Counted from the first letter of the stretch, positions 12,200-24,420 are shown. The stretch: DNA of 64,000 nt from Isoetes taiwanensis (GCA_021234155.1 JAJEKV010000049.1:9834292-9898291), one strand, 5' to 3'. Notes: a model not told the origin generated them from the letters alone. Made by a program: numbers and translations.

Positions 12200-12400
12200 G
12201 CATATGACATATAGAAGAAGAAGAAGAAGAAGAAGAAGAAGAAGAAGAGTACGTAAATATTTATGGTCTAGGGCATTTTAATTATTAGCACATTGAATAT
12301 GTATGATCCAGGGCAGTTAATTTAATTACATCTATGGGACCAAGGAGTCGAACCTTGGGAAATCCAAATCCCTTAAATGATATAGAAAGGGAGTCTTTGA
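12200..12400 (-). repeat. tRNA-like B box with (TTC)n tail, possible SINE
   Basis: On the minus strand a perfect B box, GGTTCGACTCC, lies in a paired T-arm (12340-12358). About 90 bp further downstream comes a (TTC)n tract (12213-12249 as AAG on the plus strand). Box plus 3' microsatellite is the layout of plant SINEs, but a convincing A box was not found. Confidence 0.35.
12213..12249. repeat. (AAG)n microsatellite
   Basis: About 12 copies of AGA/AAG in a row. Confidence 0.95.
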
Positions 12401-14225
12401 ATTCATTTTATCCAGAACCATTCCAATCCCGGTAATAGAATTCATTTAGGTGAAATCATTCTGAAACTTTGTTTCTGCAAGCTAATTCATCCCTGCATTT
12501 GAGTTTGAGCATTATTTGGTTTTTTCTAAAGGGGTGATAGATGCTTAAAGTATATAACCCCATAACCCATCCTAAAACTGGCAAAGGCACGTCATACTAC
12601 TCTGATCAAATGAGAAAGCATTCACCATTCTTGCCTTCAAAATTTGTTTCACCTGAATCCACGACCAGCAGGCATAAAAGCGGAATGAAGAAGCAGCTTC
12701 ACTTCAACATGTATAAGCAAAGGATAAGAATGCAAAACATTCCCTAAGCATTTGTTACTTCAAGCATAATTGATTTGCTCCTGTCATCGTTTGCCTTCCT
12801 TTCTCTAGTCTAAATCAACTCTCCAGGAGAGGCATAGTTACTATATATAAGCAAGAATGATAAAGAAAATCAATATCATAAGATTCAAAACATAAAAGCA
12901 TTTGCATCCATTACCTGCTCCTCCAAGGAGAGATCACGATTTCGCTGATGCTTTGCCACTATGAAAGCTTCCAGCTCTTATGACTTCAGTCTCAGACTTT
13001 GGAAAGCCTACAAAATACTATCTAAGCTACAAGTGGATCAAATCAAAAGGAATAAAAAACTTCTAGTTCTTCATGCCGTAATATAGCTGAGCAAAGACTC
13101 GGAAGCTTATAGAGCAAAAACCCTATTGGAAGCTTAAGGCAATATTTAGACAAGAAAATCTATCACTGCAGATCGTGGCTGCAGCACACCAAGTGAGAGA
13201 TCATGACAGACTGATGGCTACTGCAAACCCGGAGCAATATGATTCTGCAAGTATATAGTCGGCAAGGTGAAAGAACAGATCTCTGCAAAATAGAAGGATC
13301 ACATTGCAAGTCCAACAAAGAAAGATTCATGCTTCTGAATATGACAAATCTGAGCACCAAAACATTTTGTTGGTAGCTATTCTACTGCAAGCAAAAATGG
13401 ACACCTAGACTAAAGATCCACTTAGAGGCTTACAAAAAGGTGGCGTACTGACAATGAAATTGGATAATACATACAAGGACATGAACAAAATAAATAGATA
13501 ATCCACAACCTGCAGAGCGTGTATCCATGAATAGGCAGCTTATGAAGATTGAAACTCAAGTACCCATCAGCTCAACTACGACAAAAATTTCCTGGCTTTT
13601 ATCTTCCCCTTGAGAAAAGTGGAGATTTTTATCTGGCATAAAACTAGACAGTTAATCTTCATCAAAGAACGCAAATAAGTATAACAATGATCGATGAAAA
13701 ACTGTCTATTGATAAAAAAAAATGCCAAAAATGGTTTGTTTACACAAACTGCTATTGCCGCCCCGCCTTTCGGATCAACACCATAGCCAGAAGAAAGAGA
13801 AGAAGAGGAGGGTGTATGGAAAAGAGAAGGTTTTGGATACAGGGACGTGCCGCAAGCGGCAAAGCAACATGAAAACAAAAATACAAACCCTAAAATGGAA
13901 CACTGAGAACAAAGAAACCCCTAAAATGATAGAGCTATAAATGCAATCACGCGGATAACACCCTGGAACAAGGGCATTATGCCCTACTATAATAGGAATA
14001 TGGCAAGTGTTATGCCTTGCAATAACAGATGCGGAAATCAGCTATAATAATCAGCTACAACAATTCAAGATGTGGAAATCTTAATCCCTATAAGCTAAAT
14101 CAAAGCAAATTTGAGTAACGATCTTGAGCAATCCTTCCTATATTATAATGTTATACGGTAATTCTTGGATTCGGATCCAGCCCTAGATCGGACGGTTTAG
14201 ATCTAGGGTTGCAGATCCAACGGCC

Positions 14226-14672
14226 ATGGCACCAATTAAGAATAGGTCAATTTCATCCGCCCTCCCTCCTCCTCATCGCTCATCCGTGTTCCCAGAATCC
14301 CATAGCCATCTCCATCATTCCTTCCCTGCCCTTGCCGTCGTGTTTTCATGGACGACCAGAGTTTTTAGTGCCTTAATCTCCAAGATTGTAGCACATAATG
14401 GTAACGTTGGAACAAGGGAAAAAGAGAAAGATATTGGCAGACAAAAGAAACTGGAGGAGAATAAATGGAATCATTCTTTTACTAGGGAGCTTCCACCATA
14501 TGTAAGATCAGAGCTTGCCAGGCTTTTGTTCCCGGATGGCTCTTGGATCGGACTTCGAGTATGGTTCAAAGCCTTAAAGAACATCTATTTTCCTTTCGAG
14601 CTTCACTGGATCAAAAGCCCTTCTGGAGCAGATAATATCTCAAAAGCTGGCATGGCAGACCTTTTCTTTTAG
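14226..14672 (+). CDS. Hypothetical protein frame inside the CACTA-like element
   Basis: ATG at 14226 opens 148 codons. The start is serine/histidine rich, then hydrophobic (around FPALAVVFSW), then charged (EKEKDIGRQKKLEENK), ending with RELPPYVRSELARLLFPDG. I recognise no domain. It is preceded at 14160-14222 by a GATC-rich stretch with short inverted repeats (CCCTAGATC and GATCTAGGG). A segment with an abrupt change to higher GC, preceded and followed by AT-rich DNA, fits a gene piece captured by the transposon. Chance frame is the alternative. Confidence 0.3.
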   Translation: MAPIKNRSISSALPPPHRSSVFPESHSHLHHSFPALAVVFSWTTRVFSALISKIVAHNGNVGTREKEKDIGRQKKLEENKWNHSFTRELPPYVRSELARLLFPDGSWIGLRVWFKALKNIYFPFELHWIKSPSGADNISKAGMADLFF

Positions 14673-17600
14673 ATTCCAGAGCAAGCTACACAATAGGTAT
14701 GCTTCTCCATGATCTAAATGCTGCAACTTTTTTGGATCCAATTTTGCTAGATGGTCGTCCTGTAAATTGTAACCTAGCTTCTGTTGGTGTTATAACCTAG
14801 CTTCTGTTGGTGTTATGCATTGTTTTGAGGTTTGCCATGCAGTTCTAAAGGGGATTTACAAGTCACTACAAAATTCTCTACTGGTAAATATTCACAAGGT
14901 GTTGCACGCTGAAAGTTATTATAGGTGCATCTTATATCCTATCTAAATCTTCGAGACGTGTTGTCAATCTCTAGATTGTTAAATTGGTTCAAATAGCTAG
15001 CCCCTTCATAATATGATCTAGGGTTTTTTACTCAATCCCTTATATTCATATTCCTGAATCGTGCACTACAATGTTTGCAGAATGCAAATTTTATGGATTT
15101 GAATTTGCTTGTTCTGGTGATGCATTAATTGTTGATTGTGTATTTTTCTTCAATGCATGACTTGGGGCAATGGTCTTCTAGCTTGTCTTCTGCAATTGCA
15201 GCAGTTGCCATATATCCAAAGGTTCTTGCATCTAATATTGATGGAGATGAAAGTTTTATAATGAATGTGCAAGCAAAGAATAACATGAAGAATCACCAGT
15301 TTTTAAGTGCTACATGCTATCCATGCAACTATTTATGTTGAGAAATTGCCATTAAGAATAAAATCAACATCCACATATGGTTGTCCAATGGGAGAATCAT
15401 TTCTATATTTGAATAAAAACCACGACATCACTTTCTTTTGTTTAGATTTTATCCTTGAGTAATTGTTTATTTGATGTTAATACATGTAAGTTATGCAAAT
15501 ATAGATAAGATGTTATCTTTGAGTGGCTAGCTGGGGCAAAAAAGGGCATGAGCTAGTCATTGTTCGTATTGTTGTCCAGATAATCCTCTGTTGCTATAAT
15601 TGGGGTTGTGCAATGCATTTTGAACTAGCTGAGGTAACTGGATATTTGCTGCAGCTTTTAGCGTAGGTTCTCTATTTAGCTTATGGCACACAACTAATCT
15701 CTTTAGGACTTTGCACCTCCAGCTATGGCTGATATTTAGTGATATTAAGTGGCCAAATTACATTGTGATATCCAAGCTGAGCTACAGGTCTGCCCTTTGT
15801 AGGTTTTGTAACAACAAAAGCTTGGAGACAAATTGATGAAGAATGGCTGCACACATAGTGGGCTTTCATTTAGTGTTCACTTGATTCTAAGCCAATGCAT
15901 TGACCCAACAAAATTATCATTGCGTTTGCTACGTTTTTCGAGTTTGCTGCCTTTGGCTTCGATCTCTGAGTTTCCTTGCTCTAGCTTTTCTAGCTGCATT
16001 TGAATTCAGAAGGAGATTGAGAGAGGTCTTTGTTAAATGTATTATATGGTCTTTGTCTAACCATTGTATAGTGTGTATCTATTGTTGTATTGAAAGTGAG
16101 TGTCTCACGATTGAAAAAGAGCAAATGGCATTTACAAATGGTAAATCTAATTTGCATGTTGTTTTGAGAATCATTTTAAGCCTTCAATTGTGGGCATACT
16201 ACTTAGTCCTTTTCTATTTATAGAGTCCTATCCTTATAAGAACCAGCTATGCGTTTGTTGTTGGGCTAGCAGACTAGTAGCAGTGACACAAAAGTTCCAT
16301 TTTGATATGCCCCATTCTCTCATTTATGCTCCAATGTCCTTTTTCGACTAAACCCCAGCATTCTCTATTGCATGCTACAACGTCCTTTTTCGACTCAATG
16401 CCAGCTGGTTAGATTTTAAGCAAGGTAGGAAAGCTGGACCATTGTATATATTTGTAGTTGCATTAATATATGCTAATTCTTATAGTTGTCCACGCTTCCA
16501 TGCTTAGTAATAAAAATTCCACTAACATCCTTCTATGCCATGTCTCATGAGAACATAATTTAATGTTGAGATTCCATATACATTTAACATTAGCCACATG
16601 GGATACATATATTAAGAAAATCCATTAAGACCATCTTTCATATTTTGCAATGTTACATATTTGATTTGCAAAAGCCACCAACATATGTTTCATTATTTAT
16701 TTGCACACAATTAAAACATCATTATATTTTTAAAGGTAGCTCTAATTAAAGGTGCAAAGTACTTTTAGAGGTAGTTATAGATAAAATGTAACGCACAATG
16801 AACAAATTGTGTAAGGTCACATATAATAATGCAACGGCCTTCAAAAAGTTTAGGTGGTGGTGTTCACAACATATCCATAGCCACAACACACATCCACATA
16901 GCACAACACATCCATAGCCACAACACACTTCCACATTCATATACAAGCAACATTCATTCGGATACAAGAGAGCGACTTAATGAGATTTAGTACACAACAT
17001 CAACAACTCATAGACATGCCCACTCGCAATCTACAGGTTCCCAATGGCCCGGACTTGCAATCTACAAGTTCGCAAAATTATTCAATAGCCTAGATATTCT
17101 ACAAGTTAATATAATGTAATATATGCAATTAGGATCATGCTTTGAATTCAAGATTGCTTTTGCATTTCTCGTAACTCTTTATTGCATGAAAGTGAAGCAT
17201 GTTTTATTCTAAGTTGCCGCCTAGGTGAAGTTCAGTATCTGAACATCTATTGCCTTTTGCTAGATGGTACAATGGGTATGAATATTGTTTGAGTTTAAAA
17301 AAAAGATCTTATGTTGGTAGCAAAAGGGTTATTATCTACACCATACCTCTAGAGCTCCTCATCACTCCAATTATGCAAGGGAACCTCTAAATCATGCATG
17401 ATAAACACTTAAAATAATCCAAAATCCTCTTTCATACAAAATGTGCACTCTATGGATACTAAATACTATACCACAAAGAATGCATTGGCAACTATAAGTA
17501 CAAATATACACTTGGCCCAACATAAAACTATGCTACATATAATGGTAGAAAACATGGACCACACCATGCAACCAGTAGACAAGTCAATGTACATAACATA

Positions 17601-18095
17601 AGTTTTACGAATAAGGATCATGCTCTAAAAGGAGTGCAAAAATAGATATAATCGTTGGAATTACTAGTTAATATAAGAAATAATGCTCAAAGTTCGTAAT
17701 GACTTTAAGGATTGAAACAAGTGTATAAAAAAACAACATCATAAACCAACATAATAGCCTGCTAACATGCATAGTAATTAAGCATGTGCCAAAAACATAT
17801 AACACACTTCCAAAATCAAACATGGTTCTTGAACTAATAAAAAAAGCTTGGGAGGATTGAAACTAGGTTAAAACCATGTATCTGATCATGCTAACCAGTA
17901 TGTAAAATCATCATAGATTATAATATTAACAATGTAGGCTCAAAAATCGCCTCCTAAACTAGCAATAATTTTAAGAAACTAGTGTAAGACATAGAGTATA
18001 AGAACTATGATCAAACTAGTAGTGATATTACAAAACCATGAAAGTCATCTAGTTTTCATTGACATTATGAGTTGCATGTATTAAAAACCACCCTT
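14673..18095. other. AT-rich remainder of the CACTA-like element
   Basis: No recognised gene. It holds a 23-bp tandem duplication (TAACCTAGCTTCTGTTGGTG) at about 14768-14816 and a small array of CCATAGCCACAACACA-type units at about 16870-16930. The region 12400-14150 is similar, with no recognised gene. Confidence 0.45.
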
Positions 18096-18151
18096 ATACT
18101 AGTTTTCATCATGATTATGAATGCTAGTTACTTTTTGGGGGCCTTGTGTTA

Positions 18152-18839
18152 GAGAATCTGGTCCCATCCTGGGCTCCACTATGCAAGATATTATCTTTGG
18201 CTTTGGAACTCTTTTTGTTTTACCATAAAGTTCTGTATCAAAGGGAAGTTCGGCTTTAAGGCGCTCTATCTCATTGCGACGTGCATATCTCCCCTTTGCT
18301 CCACTTTCAATATCTTCTTGCATTCTCTGACGTACATCTTCTTGCACTCCAACTGGCGCACTATCGGCTTCTGAAGCTTCATGTGTGTGCGGCGCACTAT
18401 TGACCTCTATGGTCTCATGCACCTCATCCGGTTCATCATCTGTGTCAACATCTATTACTACATCTGGTTTCTCTACTATCTTCTCATTTTCCTTCTCCCT
18501 ATCATCTTTAAAGTCTGTCGGTATCCATTCTGCTTCTTCTTGCTTCGTCAATGTCTTCCTGTCTTTATACCATAATTTCTCGTCAAATTCAACGTCTCTG
18601 CTAATGTAAATTTTGTGTGTCATCAGGTCATACAACCTATAGCCATTCATTTCCTCATCATATCCTACTAAGAAAGTGGGGATACTGTGATCATCCACCT
18701 TTCCTCGCAACTCCTCTGGCACCAACATATAGGCTAAACATCCATAAACCCTCAATCGATGGACAGACTGTCTTTTTCCATACCATATTTCCTCAGGAAC
18801 AGCTCCCTTTAATGCAGCTGTCGACAACCTATTCTGCAC
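18152..18839 (-). pseudogene. copia integrase C-terminal region
   Basis: Encodes QNRLSTAALKGAVPEEIWYGKRQSV-type sequence, then the LRVYGCLAYMLVPEELRGK and TFLVGYDEEMNGYRLYD blocks, the standard GKKPxVxHLRVFGC and FVGY segments after the copia integrase core. It is followed by a long acidic linker (EADSAPVGVQEDV-like) leading into RT. The reading frame is cut by the CACTA-like element at its end. Confidence 0.92.
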
Positions 18840-19493
18840 ATAGCAAGCAGTGGCTACTGCTTCTCCTCACAAAAAATTGGGTAATCCTGCATGCTTCAGC
18901 ATGCATCTGGCCGCATCCATAATGGTGCGATTTTTACGCTCTGTCGCACCATTTTGTTGTGGTGTATAGCGTATGTGTACTGCCTCTTGACTCCATGCAT
19001 CTGACAAAATTTTATAAATTCTCCTGACCTGTATTCACCTCCAAGGTCTGTCCTTAAAGATTTTACTCGTGAAGACGTCTTATATACGTTCTACCTCCGG
19101 AACATAAAGTCGGAAAGCATCGAACACCTGATCTTTTGAGTGGAGATAATAACACTTGGTGCGCCTGCTAAAATCATCTATAAAAGTAGCAAAATAGAAT
19201 TTGCCCCCAAGACTTTGTACTTGCATGGGTCCACACACGTCAGAGTGCACCAATTCAAGCAACTCAGTCGCTCGTCGTCGTTTATTTTTAAAAGAAAGTC
19301 TAGTTTGCTTTCCTAGCATGCAAGCCTCACACACACCATGCTCTTCATCATCAAGCGTCAACCCATCTAACAATTTATGTTTTTTGGCAATTTTAGTCCT
19401 GTTATAATTTACATGTGCCATTCTAAGGTGCCAAGTATGCAGATTATTCATGACTGGAACTTTATTAATAGTGTCTACGTTCAATTCAAACAA
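18840..19493 (-). pseudogene. copia GAG-pre-integrase and integrase core
   Basis: Seen: the zinc finger WHLRMAHVN (H-H) with CEACMLGKQ (C-C), then the core aspartates in LVHSDVCGPM and FIDDFSR. In other frames come SLRTDLGGEYR and the downstream region leading to the catalytic glutamate. The frame ends at a stop near 19080 and shifts at least twice between 18840 and 19080, so the enzyme is not made whole. Confidence 0.9.
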
Positions 19494-19981
19494 ATTTCCG
19501 TTTCTTGAGCCTCAAAGGTTTTCGTACCATCTTTTATAAATTTGCATCTGGTCTTGTGAAATCTCAACTCAAAACCATCATCCACTAATTTGGCGACAGA
19601 AACGAGATTGAATGACATACTCGGCGCATAGAACGCATTTGGCACATTAAGAATTGCTTTACCTTCCTTTATCAATTCCAGAGTTCCGCGTCCATGAACT
19701 TCTTGAAGAACTCCATTTCCCATCTAAACTACTCCAGGGTTTTCATCATTTCTAACATGCCGCAACATCTCAGGTGTGCTTACCACAGAAACCTCGGCTC
19801 CAGAATCTATGGTTAATACACTATTGTTTCTCCGAGTATTGGCAATTGCTCCAATCGCCCCCAATTTCTCCTTCTCAATTACTAGTTTCTTTTTATTATA
19901 TTCAAACACCTGCCGTTCAGAATGACGGCTCCACCTATTCTCTCTCACACGCAATAGTAATGCACTTTGCATGCTTGCCAT
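19481..19981 (-). pseudogene. copia gag end and aspartic protease
   Basis: The protease active site is LTIDSGAEVSVVS (family motif DSGA/DSGC), followed after an in-frame stop (near 19726) by MGNGVLQEVHGRG and NVPNAFYAPSMSFNLVSVAKL, which match the copia protease/pre-integrase linker. A frameshift at 19485 separates it from the integrase frame. Upstream, only a short gag remnant is left before the leader at 19990-20364. The usual nucleocapsid zinc knuckle is missing. Confidence 0.88.
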
Positions 19982-20364
19982 GGTAAATGCTTCTTGTATT
20001 GTGCCAATCGGCTATCTCCTGACTTCAGCAAATCCGACTGTATACTGCTTTCAAAGCTTTGATTCACAACTCTCAATCCAGTTCAAACAGACAACATCGC
20101 CTTCGACTGCAGCTCAAACCTGAACATCCAATTTCTATTATCCGGTGTGCCGAATACTGAATCATGTCCACCAATTCGTGCACTCCAATCTGCCTTTGCA
20201 AATACACTTCAGGCAATCGAATCTGGATACTCCAGCTTCTCCTGCTTCCGGAATGTCAAAAACCGACCAAAGCTTTTGTCTACTCCTCTCCACTAACATG
20301 CGCTTCCTTGCAGAATAAGTTCCCGACCTGAACAGATAAGTTGCACCAGCCCAGATCGATTTCA

Positions 20365-20376
20365 GCTCTGATACCA
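20365..20376 (-). other. Primer binding site, tRNA-iMet
   Basis: TGGTATCAGAGC on the coding strand, one base from the 5' LTR end. This is the complement of the 3' end of plant initiator tRNA-Met, typical of copia elements. Confidence 0.95.
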
Positions 20377-20377
20377 C

Positions 20378-20673
20378 TGTCAATTCACACTGGATTAATC
20401 CTCCAATCTGTCTACTGCACAACTTTCGACAGCCCAAACTTTGCCAATAATGGCGCCTCCTTCTGTCAGCTTCAATCTCAGCCTTGAGCTTCGCTGAATG
20501 ATTCTTCGTCTGTACCTGCTCTAATCCGATCACTGCCAGAGAACCCAAAAGCCCACTTTGCTTCCGAATGTTCCCCTTTTTATATCCTTCTGTTACGCGT
20601 CTTCCAGAAGCGCATTTTTTGCTTCAGCATGCCACGTATTTTGTAAAGGCTAGATATGCCATGTATTTCAACA
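20378..20673 (-). repeat. 5' LTR of the copia element
   Basis: Begins TGTTGAAATACA and ends GTGTGAATTGACA on the coding strand. It has the same length as 8913-9208 and about 91% identity by eye. AATAT follows at 20674-20678. Confidence 0.92.
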
Positions 20674-20678
20674 AATAT

Positions 20679-21869
20679 TTGGTCCACATGTTGTTTCAAG
20701 TGTTGTTTTTAGCCAAAAAAAAAAAAACAATACCAAACCGGCATTAAAAGATCACATCGCTTGTTTATCCAAAATTGCTAGAAAAGACAAGTGGTTTTTC
20801 TCAGAAAAATCTATGCGTAGAAAAAAGTGACAGCTTTTTGGGAAACATGTATTTTTTCTTTGTTTTTAGCAGAGCCAGACGTTGTTTTTCTTCAAAATAA
20901 CACCCATATGTTTAGATGTTACTACACCTGAAAGACTAATTTATAGCATCAAAGTAGTAATGGTTATTTAAAAAAATTACATGTTATCTAACAAAGTACC
21001 ACATGTGCTATTGAAATGTAGCTATTGTTTTTAGTGCTAAGTATTGTTTTTCTAGAATAAGGACATGTCAAAAAGCATTATTATAAGGCATAGAAGCCAC
21101 GCATTGGTGTTTCTAAGGTGCCTTTTAACTAATGAAATCTTGATATATTGCATTCTTTTATATAAATAAAAGCTTTATTTAACTAATCAAATATCGACAC
21201 GTGGCATACTTTTAAACAGAAAGGCATTATTAGGATATGTAGAAAAAAAACAATATGTTGTTTCTTATATATCTTCTAACTAATCAAATGTTGACATAAG
21301 GCATACATTTTTCAAAAGAAAAAAAATAAAAAAAAATACAACACTCATCTACTTCATTCAATTCTGCTTTCACTTAGACCATTCAATTTTTGGTATTGTT
21401 CATATTTATAAAGAATAAGACACATTATATTAAAGTGGGTCACATTCCAATAGTTGGGACTCATGCAGTAAAGTGGGACTCATCCAAAAATAAGTAAGTT
21501 TTGTAATGAATCACTATTAGATTTCACATCATACAAGAGGAGTTGCTCATGATTTGTTCTAAAAAAAAAAAAGACCAAAAAAAAAAAAAACCATTGGCAA
21601 ATTCGTGAATAAGAAATAAGCCTTTATATGTAGCACAAACCGCACAACACACTAAAACAAAAAATTTCAAATTTTTTCTCCAATATAAAAAACTATTGGC
21701 AATAACCCAATTACACTTCTTTGCAAAAAAAAATGGAGCTTTCCATGATTCTTATATTCTAGATTCTCTAGCACATCTCTATCTCTTCGGAGAAGCCAGA
21801 AAAATTTTCCACCTTAGGAACTCATTCCCAGAAATTTCCAACAATAAACTTAATCATCTTGAGGCTTAG
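20679..21869. other. AT-rich spacer with poly-A tracts
   Basis: No coding similarity on either strand. It holds several A-runs (around 20719, 21565 and 21580) and ordinary low-complexity AT-rich DNA. Confidence 0.5.
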
Positions 21870-22086
21870 CTCGAAGGACTAGAAAGAATTGTTTATGCGA
21901 AAGGAATCTTTCGACTTGAAATACAAATGACACAAGGATATCCTTTTCGGCCTCCGATTGTGAGGTTTAAGACATCCATATACCATCCCAATATGGATAC
22001 TGTTGGAAGAATATGTCTCGATTTGAAGGCAAGGAGAAGAAGTTTCGTAAAGTGGCCGATATTCCTGAATAGACGACAATTATAAT
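21870..22086 (+). pseudogene. Ubiquitin-conjugating enzyme (E2) fragment, UBE2T/UBC37-like
   Basis: The frame encodes [20 protein letters not shown], then [17 protein letters not shown] and GRICLDL. This is the E2 core in order: the EGP..T.Y..G.F strand, the YPFxPP loop, the HPN motif and the catalytic cysteine in GRICLD. The wording (FRLEIQM, YPFRPP) is closest to the UBE2T/UBC37 group, which acts in DNA-crosslink repair in other organisms. The N-terminal helix is absent. After the catalytic region the expected W(Q)P and NPDDPL segments are not found, and the frame stops at about 22084. Only about 55 of at least 150 residues are present, so this is a fragment or a single exon of a broken gene. 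Confidence 0.8.
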
Positions 22087-22299
22087 GGGCTGCCCCGCTA
22101 ACCTGGCAATTTATGCTATGGTGTGGAATGCATATGTTTTTGCCCATAGGTCACGTCTACGTGCATGTGTTAAAGTTATTAGTTACAGTTATAGTTACTA
22201 GGATATTCAGTGTACTCATGTCTTTCAATTTTTCTTTTTCTAAACAATGCTAATTACCCAATCATTTTAAATGTGATAATTCTCATTTTTATGATTTCT

Positions 22300-24420
22300 T
22301 GTATATTTAGAGAATGGTTCCAATTGAAATAGCGAGTTGCAAGGCTAGTATGAAGCAATGCCCTACACTAGAGTGGAGAAAGTTGGAATGCTTGTTGGTA
22401 CACCAGTGCACTATTGCAAAGAGTATCGTAACTGTAGTGGATCTATTAGATAATGTAAATGATCAAAGGCTTAGGGATGACCATCTAGATATTGGTATTG
22501 GAAGGCTGTTTATCTACATTGATATCATCATGTCCCAAGGGACCTCTAGTGATTGCATTGTATGCTCTGGGCTGCTCGAGTCTCAAGCCCAGTTAAGATG
22601 ACCAATTAAACACATCATTCACAAAAATGAAAAATACCTGAAAGCCCCACCAAAGCCATGTAGAAGACTCGGTGGTTCATGAGCATCCATTGATGACCAG
22701 GAAGATGTGATACATGTTTCATAAAAGGCAACCATAGAAAAGGATTAGAAGTGGGAGGTGCTTGCAAAGAGAAGAAAACAGGGCAGCAACCAAAGAACAC
22801 TTGGAAACTATTAGGGAACGGGATTGTTGCAATCTCAATTGCACAATTCCGTATAGTGTGGATGACCTAGCTGAAATAAGGTCCCAATACATTAAGCAAC
22901 TTCAAAAGGACAGGATCAACTTTATCTACTCAATGTTAGAAAATTCCTACTATGATGATTGAATTGAATTGATTATTGTCGTCCGCTGAAGACCAATTGG
23001 GCTACAAGACCCAAATAAAGAATACCTCAAACATATTACTACTCAAATGATGTGACAAGGATTTTGCAATATCAGGTGAAGGGCCAGAGGGTATGTATGA
23101 GAGCATTAAGATAGATTCTTGGCATGAGCAAAACTTCAATTTACAGATACTAGGTGCAGGTTAGAAGAGGAGCTAAGGAGTTCACTCATGGGAATGCATT
23201 CACTTTGAAATCTAGAGCAAACACTTTGAGAGTCATTGAAGTCTTTGAAAGATTTGTGAGATACATTTTTCAATCTGTGCCCCATAAGTCCAAGGTGAAC
23301 GAGCATAGTGCCAGAGTATTCCAAAGAGAATTGCCACAACATTTTCTCTAGAAGGAGAAGTAAATGCAATTCTAAAAGCCACAAGGGATCGATCTCTTTC
23401 TCAATCATCCTTCAGCAGATTGAGAAAAGCTCACTTCTCTGATGTGTGTTTTGCAACAGATGTCATTCTCAAAATGCAACACATGTATTTCAACTAAAGG
23501 ATACACTTGCATCAACTGCAATTGGGACTATATTGGCAATGGAGAACATTGATATTTGTATTTGATTCATGACAAGATGGATCAACACAAAACTGTTTTT
23601 GTCAAAGCTAGATTCCTTGCCCAATCATTGTCAAAATGCTTATCAAATGAAAGTAAGTTTAGCTAACACATGGATATGGCACTGACACTTATCAGCATTT
23701 TGTGCTCGATCTTTGGAAGGATGATCTGAATTTTCATGTGAATTTGATTTCCAAGTGATTGAGAATGCTAGAGTGATGAACTTAAAAGATCGGACGAACT
23801 CTCATCAGCCCCGATTTTTAATGCTTTGATGAATGATGATCAACCTCTCATCTACTAAAGGAAGACAACATAGCTTACATCAAAAGTCTCAAAGCAAAAA
23901 GAAAAAAAAAATGTAGGATGAGCTTTCAATACATAAAAAACAATCGTTTGAGGAACTATGTGTTCGAATTGATCGTTATTGAAAAGAAAACAAGAATAGA
24001 TAGATGTTTCTTCAATGCCATACTTAATAGTGATCGGAGGCTTCAAGATTGTGAAGGTGGGGTTCATGAATGATGATATGGATGATCTTTCTAGTTCTTT
24101 TTTTGATAAGATTAGGTAAGAGAACGTGACAAGTCTCCCTAAACTAATGGATACATTTGAGAACCGTATTGACCCTAATCCCATGGCCTTCTTGGTTGAT
24201 AAGGTTGCAGATTGGAAATCATTTGTCAAGGAATACTTGTTGGATGATAAGGATCAGTTGACAGGGCATACTAAACCACTCCAGTTCAAGTTCTATATTA
24301 GAGATGGAATATCAATCATGCAATATTAATGGAGGCCATCTAATAAGTCGTGGATGCTTGTGCAAGCCATTGAAATGTGACAACGGGGCTTTTTGCCAGA
24401 GACTTAGTGGGAGATAGAAA
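22300..24420 (+). pseudogene. Remnant of an unclassified transposon-type gene
   Basis: Scattered plus-strand pieces read as parts of one decayed protein. A segment near 23370-23490 gives SQSSFSRLRKAHFSDV followed by a KMQHMY piece. HDKMDQHKT lies near 23570. YQHFVLDLWKDDLNF lies near 23690-23740, with frame changes. A last piece at 24126-24329 ends PLQFKFYIRDGISIMQY. The order (hFsDV block, a DxMDxxK block, a W.DD.N block, a late FxF.rdG.v..y block) recalls a family of long transposon-borne proteins found in animals, algae and non-seed plants. I know this family only by pattern and cannot name it. Many stops and frameshifts. A chance reading cannot be excluded. Confidence 0.35.

Larger units (their letters stand above)
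11703..18148. mobile_element. CACTA-like DNA transposon inserted in the copia element
   Basis: The left end begins CACAAGGCGCCCAAAAA and the reverse complement of the right end begins CACAAGGCCCCCAAAAA, with one mismatch in the first 17 bp. Both ends are flanked by the trinucleotide TTA (11700-11702 and 18149-18151). If the 6,446 bp plus one TTA are ignored, the copia frame runs without a break from the integrase tail into the start of RT, which fixes both boundaries. CAC termini and a 3-bp target duplication fit the CACTA (En/Spm) superfamily. A PIF/Harbinger element also gives TWA duplications, but its termini usually start GG. Several ACATGG/CCATG-type motifs are scattered near both ends as possible subterminal repeats. 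No transposase is seen, so it is non-autonomous. Confidence 0.85.
8913..20673 (-). mobile_element. Ty1-copia LTR retrotransposon, complete by its ends but defective
   Basis: Two 296-bp direct LTRs (8913-9208 and 20378-20673) start TG and end CA on the coding strand. They are flanked by the same 5-bp duplication AATAT (8908-8912 and 20674-20678). The primer site at 20365-20376 is complementary to initiator tRNA-Met, and a purine tract adjoins the other LTR. The pol order is protease, integrase, reverse transcriptase, RNase H, which defines copia rather than gypsy. The coding region is dead. Most of gag is missing. There are stops and frameshifts in protease and integrase, and part of RT is deleted. 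A 6.4-kb DNA transposon lies between integrase and RT, and a 1.1-kb insertion splits RNase H. Without the two insertions the element would be about 4.2 kb. Confidence 0.93.
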
